Source: Lepraria neglecta
Lineage: Eukaryota > Ascomycota > Lecanoromycetes > Lecanorales > Stereocaulaceae
Assembly: GCA_033220425.1 (NCBI GenBank)
Contig: CM065649.1
Span: 3,782,001-3,846,000 of the forward strand
DNA length: 64,000 bases
Reading direction: 5' to 3'
Every line of letters starts with the position of its first letter. Position 1 is the first letter of the stretch. Of this stretch, positions 1 through 12,816 are shown piece after piece. The notes below the pieces were generated by a model. It had not been told where the DNA came from, made no database searches, and saw nothing but the letters and a program-made list of their open reading frames with translations. The translations under genes and the position numbers were made by a program.

Positions 1-1578
1 TCGCACGATTCAGGGTACTCCGAAAAAACTGCGCCTGACCGTCAAGACTCGACCAATACACGCAAGCAGGGCCATATGCGAATGTCAAGTATGGGGAAAG
101 GATCAGGGGCTATGGTCTATGGGATCGTGCAGTACGATTTCAACGCCGAGAGGCCAGACGAGCTGGAAGCGAAACAGGGCGAACCTATCATCGTGATAGC
201 GCAATCGAATCCAGAATGGTTCGTGGCCAAGCCCATTGGACGGCTTGGAGGCCCAGGACTTATACCAGTCTCCTTCATCGAGATCAAAGATATGGCGACT
301 GGTCAGACCGTTCCAGATGCTCAGGCTGCCGTGACAAGGGCAGGGGTGCCGAAGGTCGAAGAGTGGAAAAAGATGGCAGCGGACTACAAGAATAGCAGTA
401 TTACGCTGGGCAAATTTGAAGCAGCTAATGCAGCCTCGATGCAGAATGACCTAGAAAGAATGAGCATGAACAATGGGAGTCAGCCATACTATAGCTCTAA
501 TGGCAGCCCCTATGTAGGTATCCGTTGGGTATTTATGCAGAGCAGAGACTAACTCCAGACGCAGGGTCAGGGTTCCCATCATCAACGGCAACATTCGAGG
601 AATACTCAGAATGGCCATGACCCGAGATCCCCGCGCCCGATGGTTGCCCCGATATCTGCATCTATACCCCGCTACATATTCGAGAATGATAAATACTGGT
701 ATATCATTGAATGTCAAATGGAAGACGGCTCACACTGGGAACTCTCTCGCATATACCAGAAGTTCTACGATTTCCAAATCGCTCTCCTACAACAATTCCA
801 GAAGGAATCGGTCACCCCTCCCGGCGGTAAACGATTGCTACCCTTCATGCCTGGTCCCGTCACATATGTCACAGACGCTATCTCCAATGGTCGACGAGAG
901 AGTCTTAATCAGTATGTCAAGGAACTTCTTGCACTGCCGTCATACATCTCCAGATGCGACCTCGTCAAGGAGTTATTCGCGCCTCGGGAGGGAGACCACG
1001 AACTAGATCCTGACAGAGTAGCCGAAGATTATCGCCATTCCAGCGGGTCGCAGCAATCCTCGTTCACAGGAAGTCTATCTCGCACAGCATCAAGGCAATC
1101 ATCTCGAGGGCAGATGAACGGTGCTAATGGTTATAGCAATATGGGGCCACCGCAACACAAACTTAGCCAACAAAGAAGCCAGAACTCTGTCCCTGGCTCG
1201 AACGGCACATCACAGTACCGCAACCAGCCAGAATACCAGTATCAAAATTCCGTCAAACCTCAACCTTCTACCATAACACAGAACTCCACACACTCTTCCG
1301 CCCCCAATACCTCCTCTACCAACGTCAACGCCTCAGGCGCGCTCAAAATCAAAGTCAACTTCCAGGATGAATTGATTGCCATACGAGTGCCGAACGAGAT
1401 CGGCTTCCAGCAGCTGAGAGACAAGCTGCAAGACAGATTGAAAATTCAAGAAGAGATCTTGATAAGATACAAGGACGAACCTACGAACGAATGTATTGAA
1501 ATGCTAAGTGATCGAGATTTGGATATGGCGCTGAGTAGGAATCAGAAGCTCATGCTGTTTGTTGGATATGCATCATAA
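1..1578 (+). CDS. BEM1: Cell-polarity scaffold Bem1/Scd2, 5'-truncated by window edge
   Basis: Scaffold that links Cdc42, its exchange factor and PAK kinase at sites of polarised growth. The reading frame is open from base 1, so the N-terminus (including the first SH3 domain expected in the family) lies upstream of the window. Visible in order are an SH3 domain (YDFNAERPDELEAKQGEP..., about residues 41-95 of the fragment), a PX domain (from about residue 195, with RYIFENDKYWYIIE), a Ser/Gln/Asn-rich linker, and a C-terminal PB1 domain (LKIKVNFQDELIAIRV to the end). One intron is inferred at 514-570 (GTAGGT donor, CTAAC branch site, CAG acceptor, 57 nt, phase 0). It removes the stop at 550-552 and joins two same-frame ORFs. 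The fragment is 506 residues. The domain order SH3-PX-PB1 is diagnostic for this family, so identity is nearly certain. Confidence 0.95.
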
Positions 1579-2636
1579 AGAGGAATATTTTGAACAATGT
1601 GCGTCTCATTGAAGTAGCAGGACCCTCTCTACTGAATGCTTGCGAAGATATCGGGTGTATGTGGAGGGTGCTCTCAATTTCTCACGCCACACCACGTCAC
1701 GGGCTATGGCCTACTACCTCACGCGGCTGGCGATCTACTTTTGAAGTGGATTTTTGGATTGGGGCATATGAAGGATCACGTGGAGGAAGGCGTCTACGAG
1801 CCTAAGCGTTGGGTTGGTTATTGAGTATTGGGTATATAAGCTCTAATTGACAGCCATATTTATGTGTAATTCAGGCATGCTATCTAAAATCTGCATCATC
1901 CTTGTGAAATTTATTGTTCCTTGGAACATTCTCATCGGCCACCACATTCCCTTCAGCTACCGTCCTTAAACCTCTCTGTTTCTCGCTACAACATCTTGGC
2001 CCTTCAAGGTTTTCCCATAAAAGGTCGAGAGCATAATCTATATCCATAACCCAACACTGTCTCCTAGTTCGTATCATCTGGCTTCTCCTACCCTGTTCAC
2101 AGCTCGAAGTATTACCGAGGGTCTCTCAGCTGAGGCATCTGTGGCATGAACGTTGTCGAGCCATGGATTGCTATCAGAGGCTTGGAGAGGGCGATAGACT
2201 TTCAACGGTGGGCCAGATTGGCTACATGGGCTCACGTGGAGCCTCTTACTTTTCGTGGCTTGAGCTGGAAGAGGTTGAGTGATCAGGGGAACCGCGCGAT
2301 AATGCTCAAGAATTGAGCAGATATAAAGATCCATACTGATCCTTCACGATATCAAAGGAGGTTGCACATCTTGCACAAGACAGCAGCAGAGGAGATCCAG
2401 CTTGCCAACTTCACCCTTGCTTTTTCTAAACGCCGATCCTAAAAGCCGGAATTCGCCTCCTCCACAACGTTCACACCGCGAACCGTTCTCGCCGTTGCCC
2501 AGAAACGTCTGGGACGAATTTTGTGCTTTTTGCGCCCAGCGTTTTATAGAGGCTGGCACTCATTATGCTTGCAATCTCTCCTCCCGTCCCTCGATAACGC
2601 ATCCTCGGGCCTCTGCGCCCTTTGTTCTTTCCCAAC
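1579..2636. other. Intergenic region between BEM1 and AFG1
   Basis: This stretch of about 1.06 kb holds the BEM1 3' flank and the AFG1 upstream region. I see only short shadow ORFs and no recognisable gene, repeat or RNA. Confidence 0.5.
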
Positions 2637-4390
2637 ATGCCTCCGTCTGTGCGGTTCTTGGCACTTCGACATGCTCTCAATGAACTGCGGGCACCCGCTG
2701 GTTCGAGATTTTCCGTGACGCTGTGCTCCAAATGCTTGCGAACTTTCGGTTCCGATGCCAAAGTCAAAGGGTATAACGACCATGTCGCACGGAGAAGGCC
2801 AGCATCAAGGGAGCCACATTGGACGTCATGGCCAGGTCTGCGTCCCGTCAGGGATCTGGCAACTGTACAGCATTCGAACCCGGACATGAGGGGACCCTTG
2901 GACGAGTACGATGAACGAGTACATTCTCGCCAGCTCAGAGACGACGACCACCAACGAGGAATTGTCCAGAGTCTCCAAGACCTTCACGACATGCTGAAAG
3001 ACTACCATGCCCCCAAAGTGGTACATCCCACCATTGAGTCTCTTAAGCCTCCTCCTCGATCTCTATTCGGCTTTCTCTTTCATCGCAAGCCAGCTAGACG
3101 ACGAACCCAACTACCTGCCAATCTACCGAAAGGCTTATACATGTATGGAGACGTGGGAAGTGGGAAGACGATGCTGATGGACATGTTCTACGACACCCTA
3201 CCGCATAATATTACTTCGAAGACGCGTATACATTTTCACAACTTCATGCAGGATGTACATAAGCGGCTGCATGCGATGAAGATGGAGCATGGGTCCGATT
3301 TGGATGCTATACAATATGTTGCTGCTGATATTGCTGAGAAAGGGAGTGTTCTATGCTTTGATGAATTTCAATGTACAGATGTTGCTGATGCTATGATTCT
3401 GAGAAGGTGCGTGGGCTTAAATTGGCCAAATCTACAAGTCTAAAAACTGCAGTCTACTCGAAGCTTTAATGTCTCACGGCGTGGTCTTGGTCACAACCTC
3501 GAATCGACATCCTAATGACCTGTACAAAAACGGCATACAGCGCGAATCATTCGTACCCTGCATTAATTTGCTAAAGACCAGTCTCCGCGTGCTTAATTTG
3601 GATTCCACCACAGATTATAGAAAGATTCCAAGGCCCCCTTCCGGCGTCTACCATCATCCATTGGACAAGGCAGCTGTCACCCATGCTGACAACTGGTTTC
3701 GGTTCTTTGGTGACTACGAGAACGATCCTCCTCATACGGCTACTCATCAAGTGTGGGGACGGGACATCGAAGTACCCAAAGCAAGTGGAGACGCTGCGAT
3801 GTTCTCTTTTGACGAGTTGATTGGGAAGGCAACCGGCGCCGCAGATTACATAGAATTGTGCAGGACCTATCATGGCTTTGTAATTACAGGAGTACCAGGC
3901 ATGACGTATAGGGAGCGAGACTTGGCTAGAAGGTTCATTACATTCATCGACGCTGTCTACGATAGTCGGGTAAGCCATCTTACACAAGAAACGAAGATAT
4001 CGAGGCTGATTGGTACTACAGGCCAAGCTCGTATTGACAACAGCAGTCCCTCTGTTTCAATTGTTCATGTCTCACGAGGAGATCGACAATGCTCTTGAAG
4101 ACGGCAGGAAAAGCGGGTCCGTCAAGCATGCTGAGGACCATGAAGGCGTGGATGATGTGATGCGCCAGATGATGGACGATCTGGGGATGAGTATGAGCAT
4201 GCTTAAGAACAGCAGTATGTTCACAGGGGATGAAGAGAGGTTCGCGTTCTCCCGGGCACTGAGTAGGCTGAGCGAAATGGGCAGTCAAGAGTGGGTCGAA
4301 AGAGGTCTTGGGATGGAGCATCGGGGCGGACTGGGCGAGCGAGAAGGATGGCAGAGAGTGAGAAGCCGATGGAGAGAGGACAGTATGTGA
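2637..4390 (+). CDS. AFG1: AFG1/LACE1-family mitochondrial AAA-type ATPase
   Basis: Predicted mitochondrial inner-membrane ATPase of the AFG1-like family, linked in yeast and animals to turnover of respiratory-chain subunits. Three exons are inferred: 2637-3406, 3453-3969 and 4022-4390 (introns of 46 and 52 nt), giving 551 residues. Walker A is GDVGSGKT (about residues 172-179), Walker B is VLCFDEFQ (about 238), and the following sensor region reads TTSNRHPNDLY. The second splice joins ...AVYDSR to AKLVLTTAVPLFQLF, which restores the conserved C-terminal block that lies in another frame. The ATG at 2637 is the first in frame after a pyrimidine-rich leader. The N-terminus is Arg-rich with few acidic residues, as expected for a mitochondrial presequence. 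Family assignment is firm; the role is taken from the family. Confidence 0.93.
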
Positions 4391-5184
4391 GTTGCGATGC
4401 TCTCTTACATACAATTCTCTGGGTTCTCTATCAAGGAATTGGAAAGAGCACACTTGAATAGCTGCCTGCCTTCCTTAGGATTACAGGATTTGAGCCCACC
4501 TTCTCGCCTTGGTATCAGGGTTCAATTGGCTGTCTATGGACTTGAGGATCTACGTGGAGTTCGCCGTTGGATCGTGATTGCATCCAAGTGGAGCGCGTTG
4601 CGTGGCGCGACTCGGCGGAGATCATGGCGAAACTTTGAGCAGCTGCAGAACGGGTAGCTAGTCCCGTTCGAAAGTGACATTTCCCTGACTCTCGGATGTC
4701 AAGCCGTCGATCATTTGGTACCTGGCCTGGTATAAGAGATACTCTGCGCAATGCCATTGACACTCGAGCAGAGCTTAGACAGGAAACCGCAACACTGAAG
4801 AGTATAGCATGCCCTGTATCATCATTTTTAATCCAAAATCCATAAAATCTACTCAATATGCAAATACTTAATACTCTTCTCGAAGGGCTACCCACAGGCC
4901 TGCTACGTCATTCTAGCGCTGAACCAATGCCCGCCATTAGAAGCCAACAAACCACGAAAGGTGAGCTACAACCACCCAAGGCTATTTCCCTTCTCCACGT
5001 GCTTTTACTTAGGGAAGCTCGGAAGTTGGACCTTATTTACTTCTCTGTATTCTGTCAATCGCCCTCGTCATCAATTTGTTCCCCATCATCAACGTCTTGA
5101 AATCACCAGCGCAACAGCCTTGTCACACCCGATTGCGCCATCTCCCAGCCCCAATCTGATCCCCCTTGTTCCTTGTGGGCGATC
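4391..5184. other. Intergenic region between AFG1 and the SMP-30-like gene
   Basis: About 0.8 kb without recognisable coding content. The last 150 bases before the next ATG are pyrimidine-rich (CCTCGTCATCAATTTG...), as in a fungal promoter or 5' leader. Confidence 0.5.
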
Positions 5185-6538
5185 ATGAATTGGCATCGTC
5201 CCAAGACAGCTGATGGTAGCCTGCTCTCTCCAGCTCACAAAGTTTCCTTTTCCGACTCCTCCAAATCATCAGAGAAGCGAAACAGCGCGCGACCCTCCAG
5301 CCGACCTTCGAGCTCTTCCAATTCACGGCCTGAGTCTCCAGCCGGACAACAACGAAGAGGAACTTCCCAGCAGAGACCTGCTTCTCAAAAGAGGGAACAA
5401 TTATTTGGAGGGAATCGGAACCTGCAGCACATCAATCGGCAAAGCGGGGCCTTATGGCAGTAAGTTGCCCCCTCTACAGAAATCTGATTGATATTCCACC
5501 AGATCCTCCCTCGTCTCCCCAACAGCCCCCCAACCCAAACCCTTCCTAATATACCATGACTCCTTCCTCTCCGTCCTCGGCCTCAACCCAACCCTCCAAT
5601 GCCTTATCGAAGATAACCGCGCCCCCTTCTTCCACGAAGCCGGCATCTTCCATCCACCCACAAACACCCTCTTCGTAACCTCCAACCAGCTCGAAGACCC
5701 CTCCCCCGACGCCGTCACAACCCGCAACAAAACAATCGTCATCACAAAAATAGAATTCTTCTCCCCCACAGACTTCACCCGCGACAAAGTCCGCTGCCCA
5801 GAGCGCAACTACATGGCCAATGGCGGGACCAACTACCGCGACGGCCTCATCCTCTGCGCGCAAGGCTCCCTGCGTGAACCCTCAGGCTTAATCTACATGG
5901 AAGCTAAACGCCCCCACAAAACAACTACACTACTAAACAACTACCACTCCCGCCCCTTCAACTCCCCCAACGACGTAATCGTCCACTCCGACGGCTCAAT
6001 CTGGTTCACAGACCCCATCTACGGCTACGAGCAAGGCTTCCGCCCCAAACCCCAACTCCCCCAACTTGTCTACCGCTTCGATTCCTCAACCGGCGACATA
6101 CGCGTTGTAGCAGACGGTTTCGGCCGCCCAAACGGTCTCTGCTTCTCCCCGGACGAAAATACAATATACATCACCGACACGGACCTCATCCACGGCGACG
6201 GCAGCACCGATTACCGCCGCGCCGCTACCATTTACGCTTACTCCGTGCTCTGGGAACACGATGCCCCATATCTTACGAACAGGAGGGTGTTTGCGTATGC
6301 GGATACTGGAGCGCCTGATGGCATTAAGTGCGATGTTTTTGGCAATGTGTATGCGGGGTGTGGGGATGGGATTAATGTGTGGAATAGTGGGGGGATGCTG
6401 ATTGGGAAGGTGCAGATTGAGGGTGGTTGTGCGAATTTTTGCTTTGGGAGGAATGGCGAGATGTGGTGTTTTGGGGAACATAAGCTTTGGAGGGTTAAGC
6501 TTAGCGATGAGAGTAGGGGAGCTTTGTTGGGGATTTGA
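5185..6538 (+). CDS. SMP-30/gluconolactonase-type six-bladed propeller hydrolase
   Basis: Likely lactonase or calcium-dependent hydrolase of the SMP-30/gluconolactonase/LRE-like family. Two exons, 5185-5459 and 5503-6538, flank a 43-nt intron (GTAAGT donor, CTGAT branch, CAG acceptor) and give 436 residues. Expected metal-site residues are visible: the Glu of FFHEAG, the Asn of GRPNG, and the Asp of APDGI. The segment NSPNDVIVHSDGSIWFTDP is typical of the fungal group. The first 90 or so residues are Ser/Arg/Pro-rich low complexity and precede the propeller; there is no obvious signal peptide, although many fungal relatives are secreted. The coding strand changes from C-rich to G/T-rich near 6260 without loss of frame. 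Substrate cannot be read from the sequence. Confidence 0.88.
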
Positions 6539-9500
6539 AGCGAGAGAAACAGGGGAGACACGAGAGGGAAGCAAGAGGGGGGAGGGCAAGAGTAGGGAGC
6601 AAGATAAGAGGGGATGGCGACTGTGAGCGAGAAGATGCTGCGAAGAGGTGGGTATATATGGCATTGGATGGTCGTTAGGAGGGTATAAAGACTTGAATGG
6701 ACCTAAGGAGACGGAGAGGAAGACATACCAAAACGATACACCGCTACAAATCGAGACATAGCCTTGACGAACACTCTAGACGAAGATATGGGGCGGCATG
6801 CAATTGGACGGTCATTCAGGGAGTACAGCGGCATTAGTGCACATGGAACGGTTGAGTGAAAGAGCAATGTTTGATGTATGCAGGCTACTTGTGGCTACAC
6901 GTTCTCTGGATATAGACAGTCGGCGAAAATACAGGTCGCCGTTATGCAGATTGCTTGAACTGTAATATGGATGGAACCGTTATGGTATTTAGCGTTTAGC
7001 ATAGACCTAAGTAGTAACAGGAAATACATCTTGAATGAAATAACGATCTCGTGAGTGAACCAATCATTCGCAGCAATCATCGCCATCTTTCAACAAATGA
7101 ACAGCACCTCAAATAGCCAGACAAGCTGTCACCATCCTGACAGATCAGATAGTGCAGTGGTCAGCACGTCAGGTAAAGGACCTGCTCGCAAGAGCAGTGC
7201 AGAGTGCAGACTACGGCCTGAGGGTGGTCAATGCTGCCGTTTCGGAATTGCTGGCCACCTCACCGCTTCCTGAAAACCTCATTTCGAATCCGTGTCTCAG
7301 TAGGAACACCTTTTTTAGTACTCTCGTGTTATGCCCGGAATCAGTAGGTGAGATAGGTTTCATCATAGCTTCTGTGGCTTGAGGGAGCTTGCACCACGAA
7401 GGTGACGATGGCAAGAAGCCCCAAAATGCTCTAAAGTTCAGGGTCCGTGTGAAACTCAGAAAACCTGCTCAATCAGTTCGAATAGGGCTATTCCGAAGGG
7501 TTGACAGCCCTGCGTTATGAGCAAAGCAAATGCATGTCAGAGCAAGCTTTGGCATCTGAACCCCTAAAATTCAATGGTCGACGAGCTCCATTCCAATTTC
7601 TTTGCCATTGCCGTTGCTCTGGAACTCAAACGCAAGATGACATTCGCGGGCAATCTTCCCTTGGTATGTCCATCTGCATGCTCTGCAAAGGTGAAAATGT
7701 GCTATAGATCTGCTCGAGACCCTTGAATCCTGGCGGACTTTACGGGGAATATACCCCGAGGCTATGCGCATCTGAAGTCTATATCTCGATGGTGTGGGAT
7801 GTTCATTGATCTGCGGGGACCGAGTAAGATTCGTCGTCAGCTCTCAGCCCGAAAGCGAGATGGGGATCGATGTGCACACCGAAGGAAGGGAGGGATTGCG
7901 GTGTAGCTGTTGCCAACGTACGCATGGCACGTGCACGTCCGAAGGATTCCTACCCCAGCTATTCAGTTGGGTCAATGTTTTGCGGCTGGGGTATACTGAT
8001 TCATCTCATTCGTGTTTCATTTTCATCCCTGCAGGAGTATTGAAAAGATGTACATACGAAACAAAGCAGGCGCAGTCCTCCACCGCCCGAAGGACTTAGC
8101 CCGCATGTGAATGCAGCGTGTATGCATAACAAGACGGAGAGGGCTTGCGGGCTTTGCGGTTAAGCAAGGTAAGGGAAAGCTGTAGCGTTTTCACAGCCTG
8201 ATGTTAGAATGGCCGTGCATCGCGAAGGACTTGAACGGACTCGTAAAGGAGGACTTGTTGAAGACCACTGGGAAAGGAAGCCGTTGACAGCCCTATCCTT
8301 CAAGTCCTTCCAATTTGACGGTCGAGACTCAGCCGTTCTCGAGGACTGCGGTACCTGAGAAGGTTGTGTCAGGCAACTAGATCGGTGTGGAGTCAGCAGC
8401 GGCTCCCTGCGGAGGAATCTGACAGCGAATCTCGACCCACGCGGTTGCAGCAATCAAGCCAATCAAATTCAAGTGATGTCAAGCCTCGATCCTGGGCTTG
8501 CTGGCCAACGCCTCGAGCGCCTTGCATCATACAGATAAATCCCCGTCTCGGAGGACTTGGAGGAATTGACTTTGTGGCAGACAACTCGAAGTTTGATAGG
8601 ACCTGGGCAATAGCACAGCATAACGCCATATTGTACTACGTGGGTGGGTCAACGCGCAGCCGCTCACGAGAATAATAATAGCGATGCAGTCAGATGGTCT
8701 CCTTGAGCGCTTGTGCAAGTGAACGCGAGCAAAAGGGTTTTGACATCATCGGACCGTGGAGGTGTGCGAACTAAAGAGAAAAAGCCACAGCGCGTCGAGA
8801 GGTAGAATTATCCACAGTTCCGCGGTGAATACCGCGACGTGCTTGCGGGATGGTGAGCGCATGGCTATCATCTGATGCGATAGTCCTTGTAATTGCTCTA
8901 CTCTGGCACGAAGGGCTCGATGGGGTGTCTGAGCCGCTTCTAACAAATCTCATAGTCCTCCTAGGTGTGGGGGTAAAGTTGTACAGCTACAACCATCGTC
9001 CAACCGGGTGTTTTCTGAAGAAGAGTTGCGCAGCTAAGGTGCGGGCAACGGTGTGAATGGTGAGAGGCTCAAGGGGGCTGCAGGCGGTGCCCTTCACTGG
9101 TTTGCCTCATCAGTTCTAGGTTTGCTCGCGAAGGTTCGATGGCATTATTCTGCCAGCCATGCGACGGGACGCTTGAGACAAGAAGGGCTGGGTAGGATGA
9201 CGCTATCGCTGATGGGGGTGTGAATCCTGCGCTGTATGGCTGACAGCGATGAGGGGTTTCCTGAATCTGCCGAATCCCAAGACTATGCACGTCTAGCGAA
9301 TGAGTGTGGTGTGACCATCGACCGATCGTGTTGCCATCGCAGCGCTCGTTTGCTGAGTGATATTAGTGGTATTATTGGTGGTTGAGGGAAGTTAGGGCGG
9401 GTGGCGCTTACCCTAAAAATTCCTCCGGCCACCAAATAACAACCAAGGCGTTCCCTTCCACCTTAGCCCTGGCTGCGAACAATATCGTCGAAACACCACA

Positions 9501-9763
9501 CCTCACGGTTCTTTGTCTTATCTCACACGCTGGATCAGTCTTGGTCGTGAATATCACGCATTCAGTCCCTTTTCCATACTGTGGCGATGGATCTTTGTTA
9601 GGATCTACGGCCGAAGTAGCTTCGGTGTCCGTTTGCTGAATCCTGGTTCTGGCGTATTCGTACAAGACTCATCATCGCCTTCCAACGCCCTTCGACCAGG
9701 AATAACTCATCATACCACAGACAGCTTAATCAACTAGACTACGGGTTAACAGCACCGTAGAAC
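6539..9763. other. Gene-poor 3.2-kb stretch
   Basis: Both strands show only short ORFs without domain motifs or convincing splice-linked partners. No tRNA, long repeat or transposon remnant was recognised. It may hold the 3' flank of the SMP-30-like gene, a long upstream region for the next gene, or an unrecognised non-coding RNA. Confidence 0.4.
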
Positions 9764-11146
9764 ATGCCTTCAAGAATATCACAGGGGCAGTCGATACGAA
9801 GCAGCAAGAGCAGCTCAAGTTCGGACTACAGCGATGGCTCGCATGAGTCCTCCGTCAGCACGGCTCCAACTGTTGGCAGTAACTGCCCACCATCAAAGCA
9901 ATACAACACAGATGGCAACCCATACCAGAACAGTGGCTGGGACAAGCTACAATATGAGTACCTGGACTTCGCCAGCCCACCAACCTCAGAGAGCTATGGA
10001 TCATCGATATCATCGATAGAAGACCTTGAAGATGACCTGCCTCCCTTTGACGTGCCCGACGACCGACAGGAAGCTTTTTCTCCAACAGTTTTGGCCTCCT
10101 CGCCTGAAGATTTTGCATTATACTTCCCATCTACCCAAAGGATGTCTATCCGCCACGACGACACTACGATGGATGGCAACATGAATCTTCGTGTCGACAC
10201 AGCTACAAGGACATTGGATGGAGGCAAGGCAGACCTTACACTCTTCCATCTACGGATGCACGACTTGAAACGTCGAGAGTTCTCCCTTCGCCGGTATTGC
10301 AGAGACTCTGGCCGAGAGGTTTGCCACTCACGTAGGAAATACAGCAAGCCGTCAGTCATGCGTCGGCCGGGTCTACAGAGGTCGATGGGAAATGCTCTAT
10401 CAAGCTTGAGGTCGAAATCGGACACCAGAACACCTACGTTGGCGGGTCTAAAGAGGCACGACTCTGGCTACGACTCCATGCCCGAAGTCGACGTAGACGA
10501 GGAGGAAGATGACAGCCGCTCACAGAGACCGTCAGGTAGCATATCAATACCGACAAACACCACTCTCTTGGAGTTCTCAAACTACACACACCTCGAGGTC
10601 AAACGTCGAGGAGCCAAGTCATCGAAGAAATACGAGGTTGAGTACTGGGGTACGAAATACGTATGGAGGCGCGTCTCTGTGAGATCAGGCACTTTCAAAG
10701 AGGCGCAATATCATCTCGTCAATACGAAAACGTCGGCCACCCTGGCACACATCGTACCGATCCCTCTGAGTAATTCCGAGTTAAGAGAAGAAGAAGCGAA
10801 AGGAGGCTGGGTTCCGCCGTGCTCCATGTTCTTTGAGGAGCAGGTGCTCGAGGGTCCAACTGACCTCGCCGAGTAAGTGCAGTGTTTTGGATGTTGTCTT
10901 GATTCATTTCTAACTGTGATAAGTGTCATCGTTGGTTCCGGTTTGATCGCCCTTATAGACGATTGCATCAAGAGTCGCTGGCATCAAAAGAGTCGTGTTC
11001 AGATGTTGGTCCCAATGTTCACGAAGTCTTCGTTCAAGACGAATATGGAATATGTGGGGCCAAAGCGTCTAATCGACGAAGTTTTCAACCGACCGGAAAA
11101 GACAGCTTCCCGCGATCGTACTCCATTACGGAAGGCAAGAACTTAA
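9764..11146 (+). CDS. Fungal protein of unknown function, Ser-rich N-terminus
   Basis: I do not recognise this protein. Two exons, 9764-10872 and 10924-11146, are joined across a 51-nt intron (GTAAGT donor, CTAAC branch, AAG acceptor), giving 443 residues. The first 100 residues are Ser/Gly-rich and probably disordered. Residues about 130-220 are basic and include Arg-rich stretches. From about residue 265 (LEFSNYTHLEVKRRGAKSSKK) the sequence is ordered and looks like a folded domain, with a run of strand-like segments ending at the splice. The second exon adds a hydrophobic stretch (VIVGSGLIALIDD) and a basic tail. No catalytic motif or signal peptide was seen. The clean splice and codon periodicity make it a real gene. 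Confidence 0.8.
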
Positions 11147-12816
11147 CACGCATTGGGCTTTTGCTTGTCTCGGATCCTTGATTTATGACATATCATGACC
11201 ACATCTAAGTTGATGTGTACTTTAATGGCTCCCATTTTCACTTCATCTACACCATGTCTTACTGTTTGTTATGGATGTATACGAGCATATGGGCAGAAGC
11301 AGCATCATGTGGTCTCAGTCACTAAGCATAGCGTATCGGCATAGTGCAATAAAGATGTCCCAATGGATATAGACGCTTGAGTCTACGGACTTGATCTGAA
11401 ACGATTCTCTTTGTTCTTATGACTGAAAATGAGTCTATACTCGGTTTCCGCCGGCGCTAACTGCATCCAATCTTACTGTCGAGGTAGAGATATGTAGCAG
11501 TACAAACTTAGCTATGCAGGAGCGTTCGTCCAGGGAAATTCCGTGCTTCGATCGGGTCAGGGACCGTGGCACCAGGTGGTTCTTGGTCTGCATGGTCCTC
11601 GAGAACAGCTTCCCCCTCATGATCTCACTATACAGGGCGTTGCAGCCCAACGCAGGCCCAATGGCTTTAGCAGTTGGAGCCGCATAGGAATCCTTATCGA
11701 CATCTGACAGGCTATTCTCGCATTCTCCTCGCAAGCCTTGCGCAAGCAGGCGCTAGCGGGACGAATCTGCGCGGCCGCCTTACCCTACTCCCCGTCCGAG
11801 AACCTGCTCCCGTAAACCACCAGACCCCATCCATTCTTCACACATCCTAGACCGACTGTTGGTAGCATTGCAGACAACATGAACCCAAGCTCCTTCTCCA
11901 CACCCCATTACTCACGCAATCGCCATGTCCTTGTGGGTCCAGCACATGGCCTTCCCAATCTGCCGGTACTTCGATAGCAGACCACCAATCTATGGCTTCT
12001 TCCAGTCACAAGAAAACACCTCATAGCTGACCTAGAGAAGTGCCCAATGTCTAGCTAAATTCCCTAACCACTAAAACATCAACATATTGACTCATTACGA
12101 CTTTTACGCTTACATCTCATTTGTTGCTTCTCTCATCCGATTCCAACACCTTTCCCCTTTTGGTCAAACCCACCTATCCAGCTGCCCTTGGCCCCCTTCC
12201 AACCGAGCCTGCCTCGCTCTCAACTTGCTTCATCGATCCTAAAAGTCATACTCTGCCAACACACCCTGCCTGTTCCTCTCTCCATCCAATCTAGCATCGG
12301 ACCGTTGCGCTGGGAGCCGCCGTCCCAATCCAGGCATCAAGTCATTCCGATTCCGATGTGGGTGAGCCGTCAGCATTCAGGCACACCATTACTCCACACA
12401 CTACCAAAATGGTAGTCTCACGGGCCCCTTCGAATCGCATGTCTCACACTTCATCGTGCATTTTCGTCCAGACCGCCTTCAACTTGCAGCCTACCGTCTA
12501 CTGCCATTGCGGCTACATACTCGGCCATGTCTCTCTGCTTTTGATCTCGTCTGTTTCGCTGCCCTTCGATGTTGCCTTGATTTCTGTGCTTCCCGTTTGT
12601 ACCGGTACTTTTTCGCTCCTTCGGCCCTTTCCCGACTTCTATAAAAACATCCTTATGACCTTCGTCCTTCTTGGCTTGCTCGCTATCGATATTAGCTCGT
12701 GCTCTCTAAGCTTCGTTTCTTGATCACACGGCAACTCAACTATATACTATACAGTTGATCATCCGTCCCGCTTCATCTATATAACTATCCCCAATTAAAA
12801 CCCCACACCATTACCA
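11147..12816. other. Long upstream region of the dsRBD gene
   Basis: About 1.7 kb without a recognised gene. The part from about 12100 to 12816 is strongly pyrimidine-rich on the plus strand and ends with TATATAACTATCC about 50 bases before the next ATG, so it probably contains a promoter and a long 5' leader. The rest holds only shadow ORFs. Confidence 0.45.

Noticed and set aside
6086-6664. 192-codon minus-strand ORF
   Set aside because: Antisense to the SMP-30-like gene; Pro/Leu/Ser-rich composition reflects the complementary G-rich strand.
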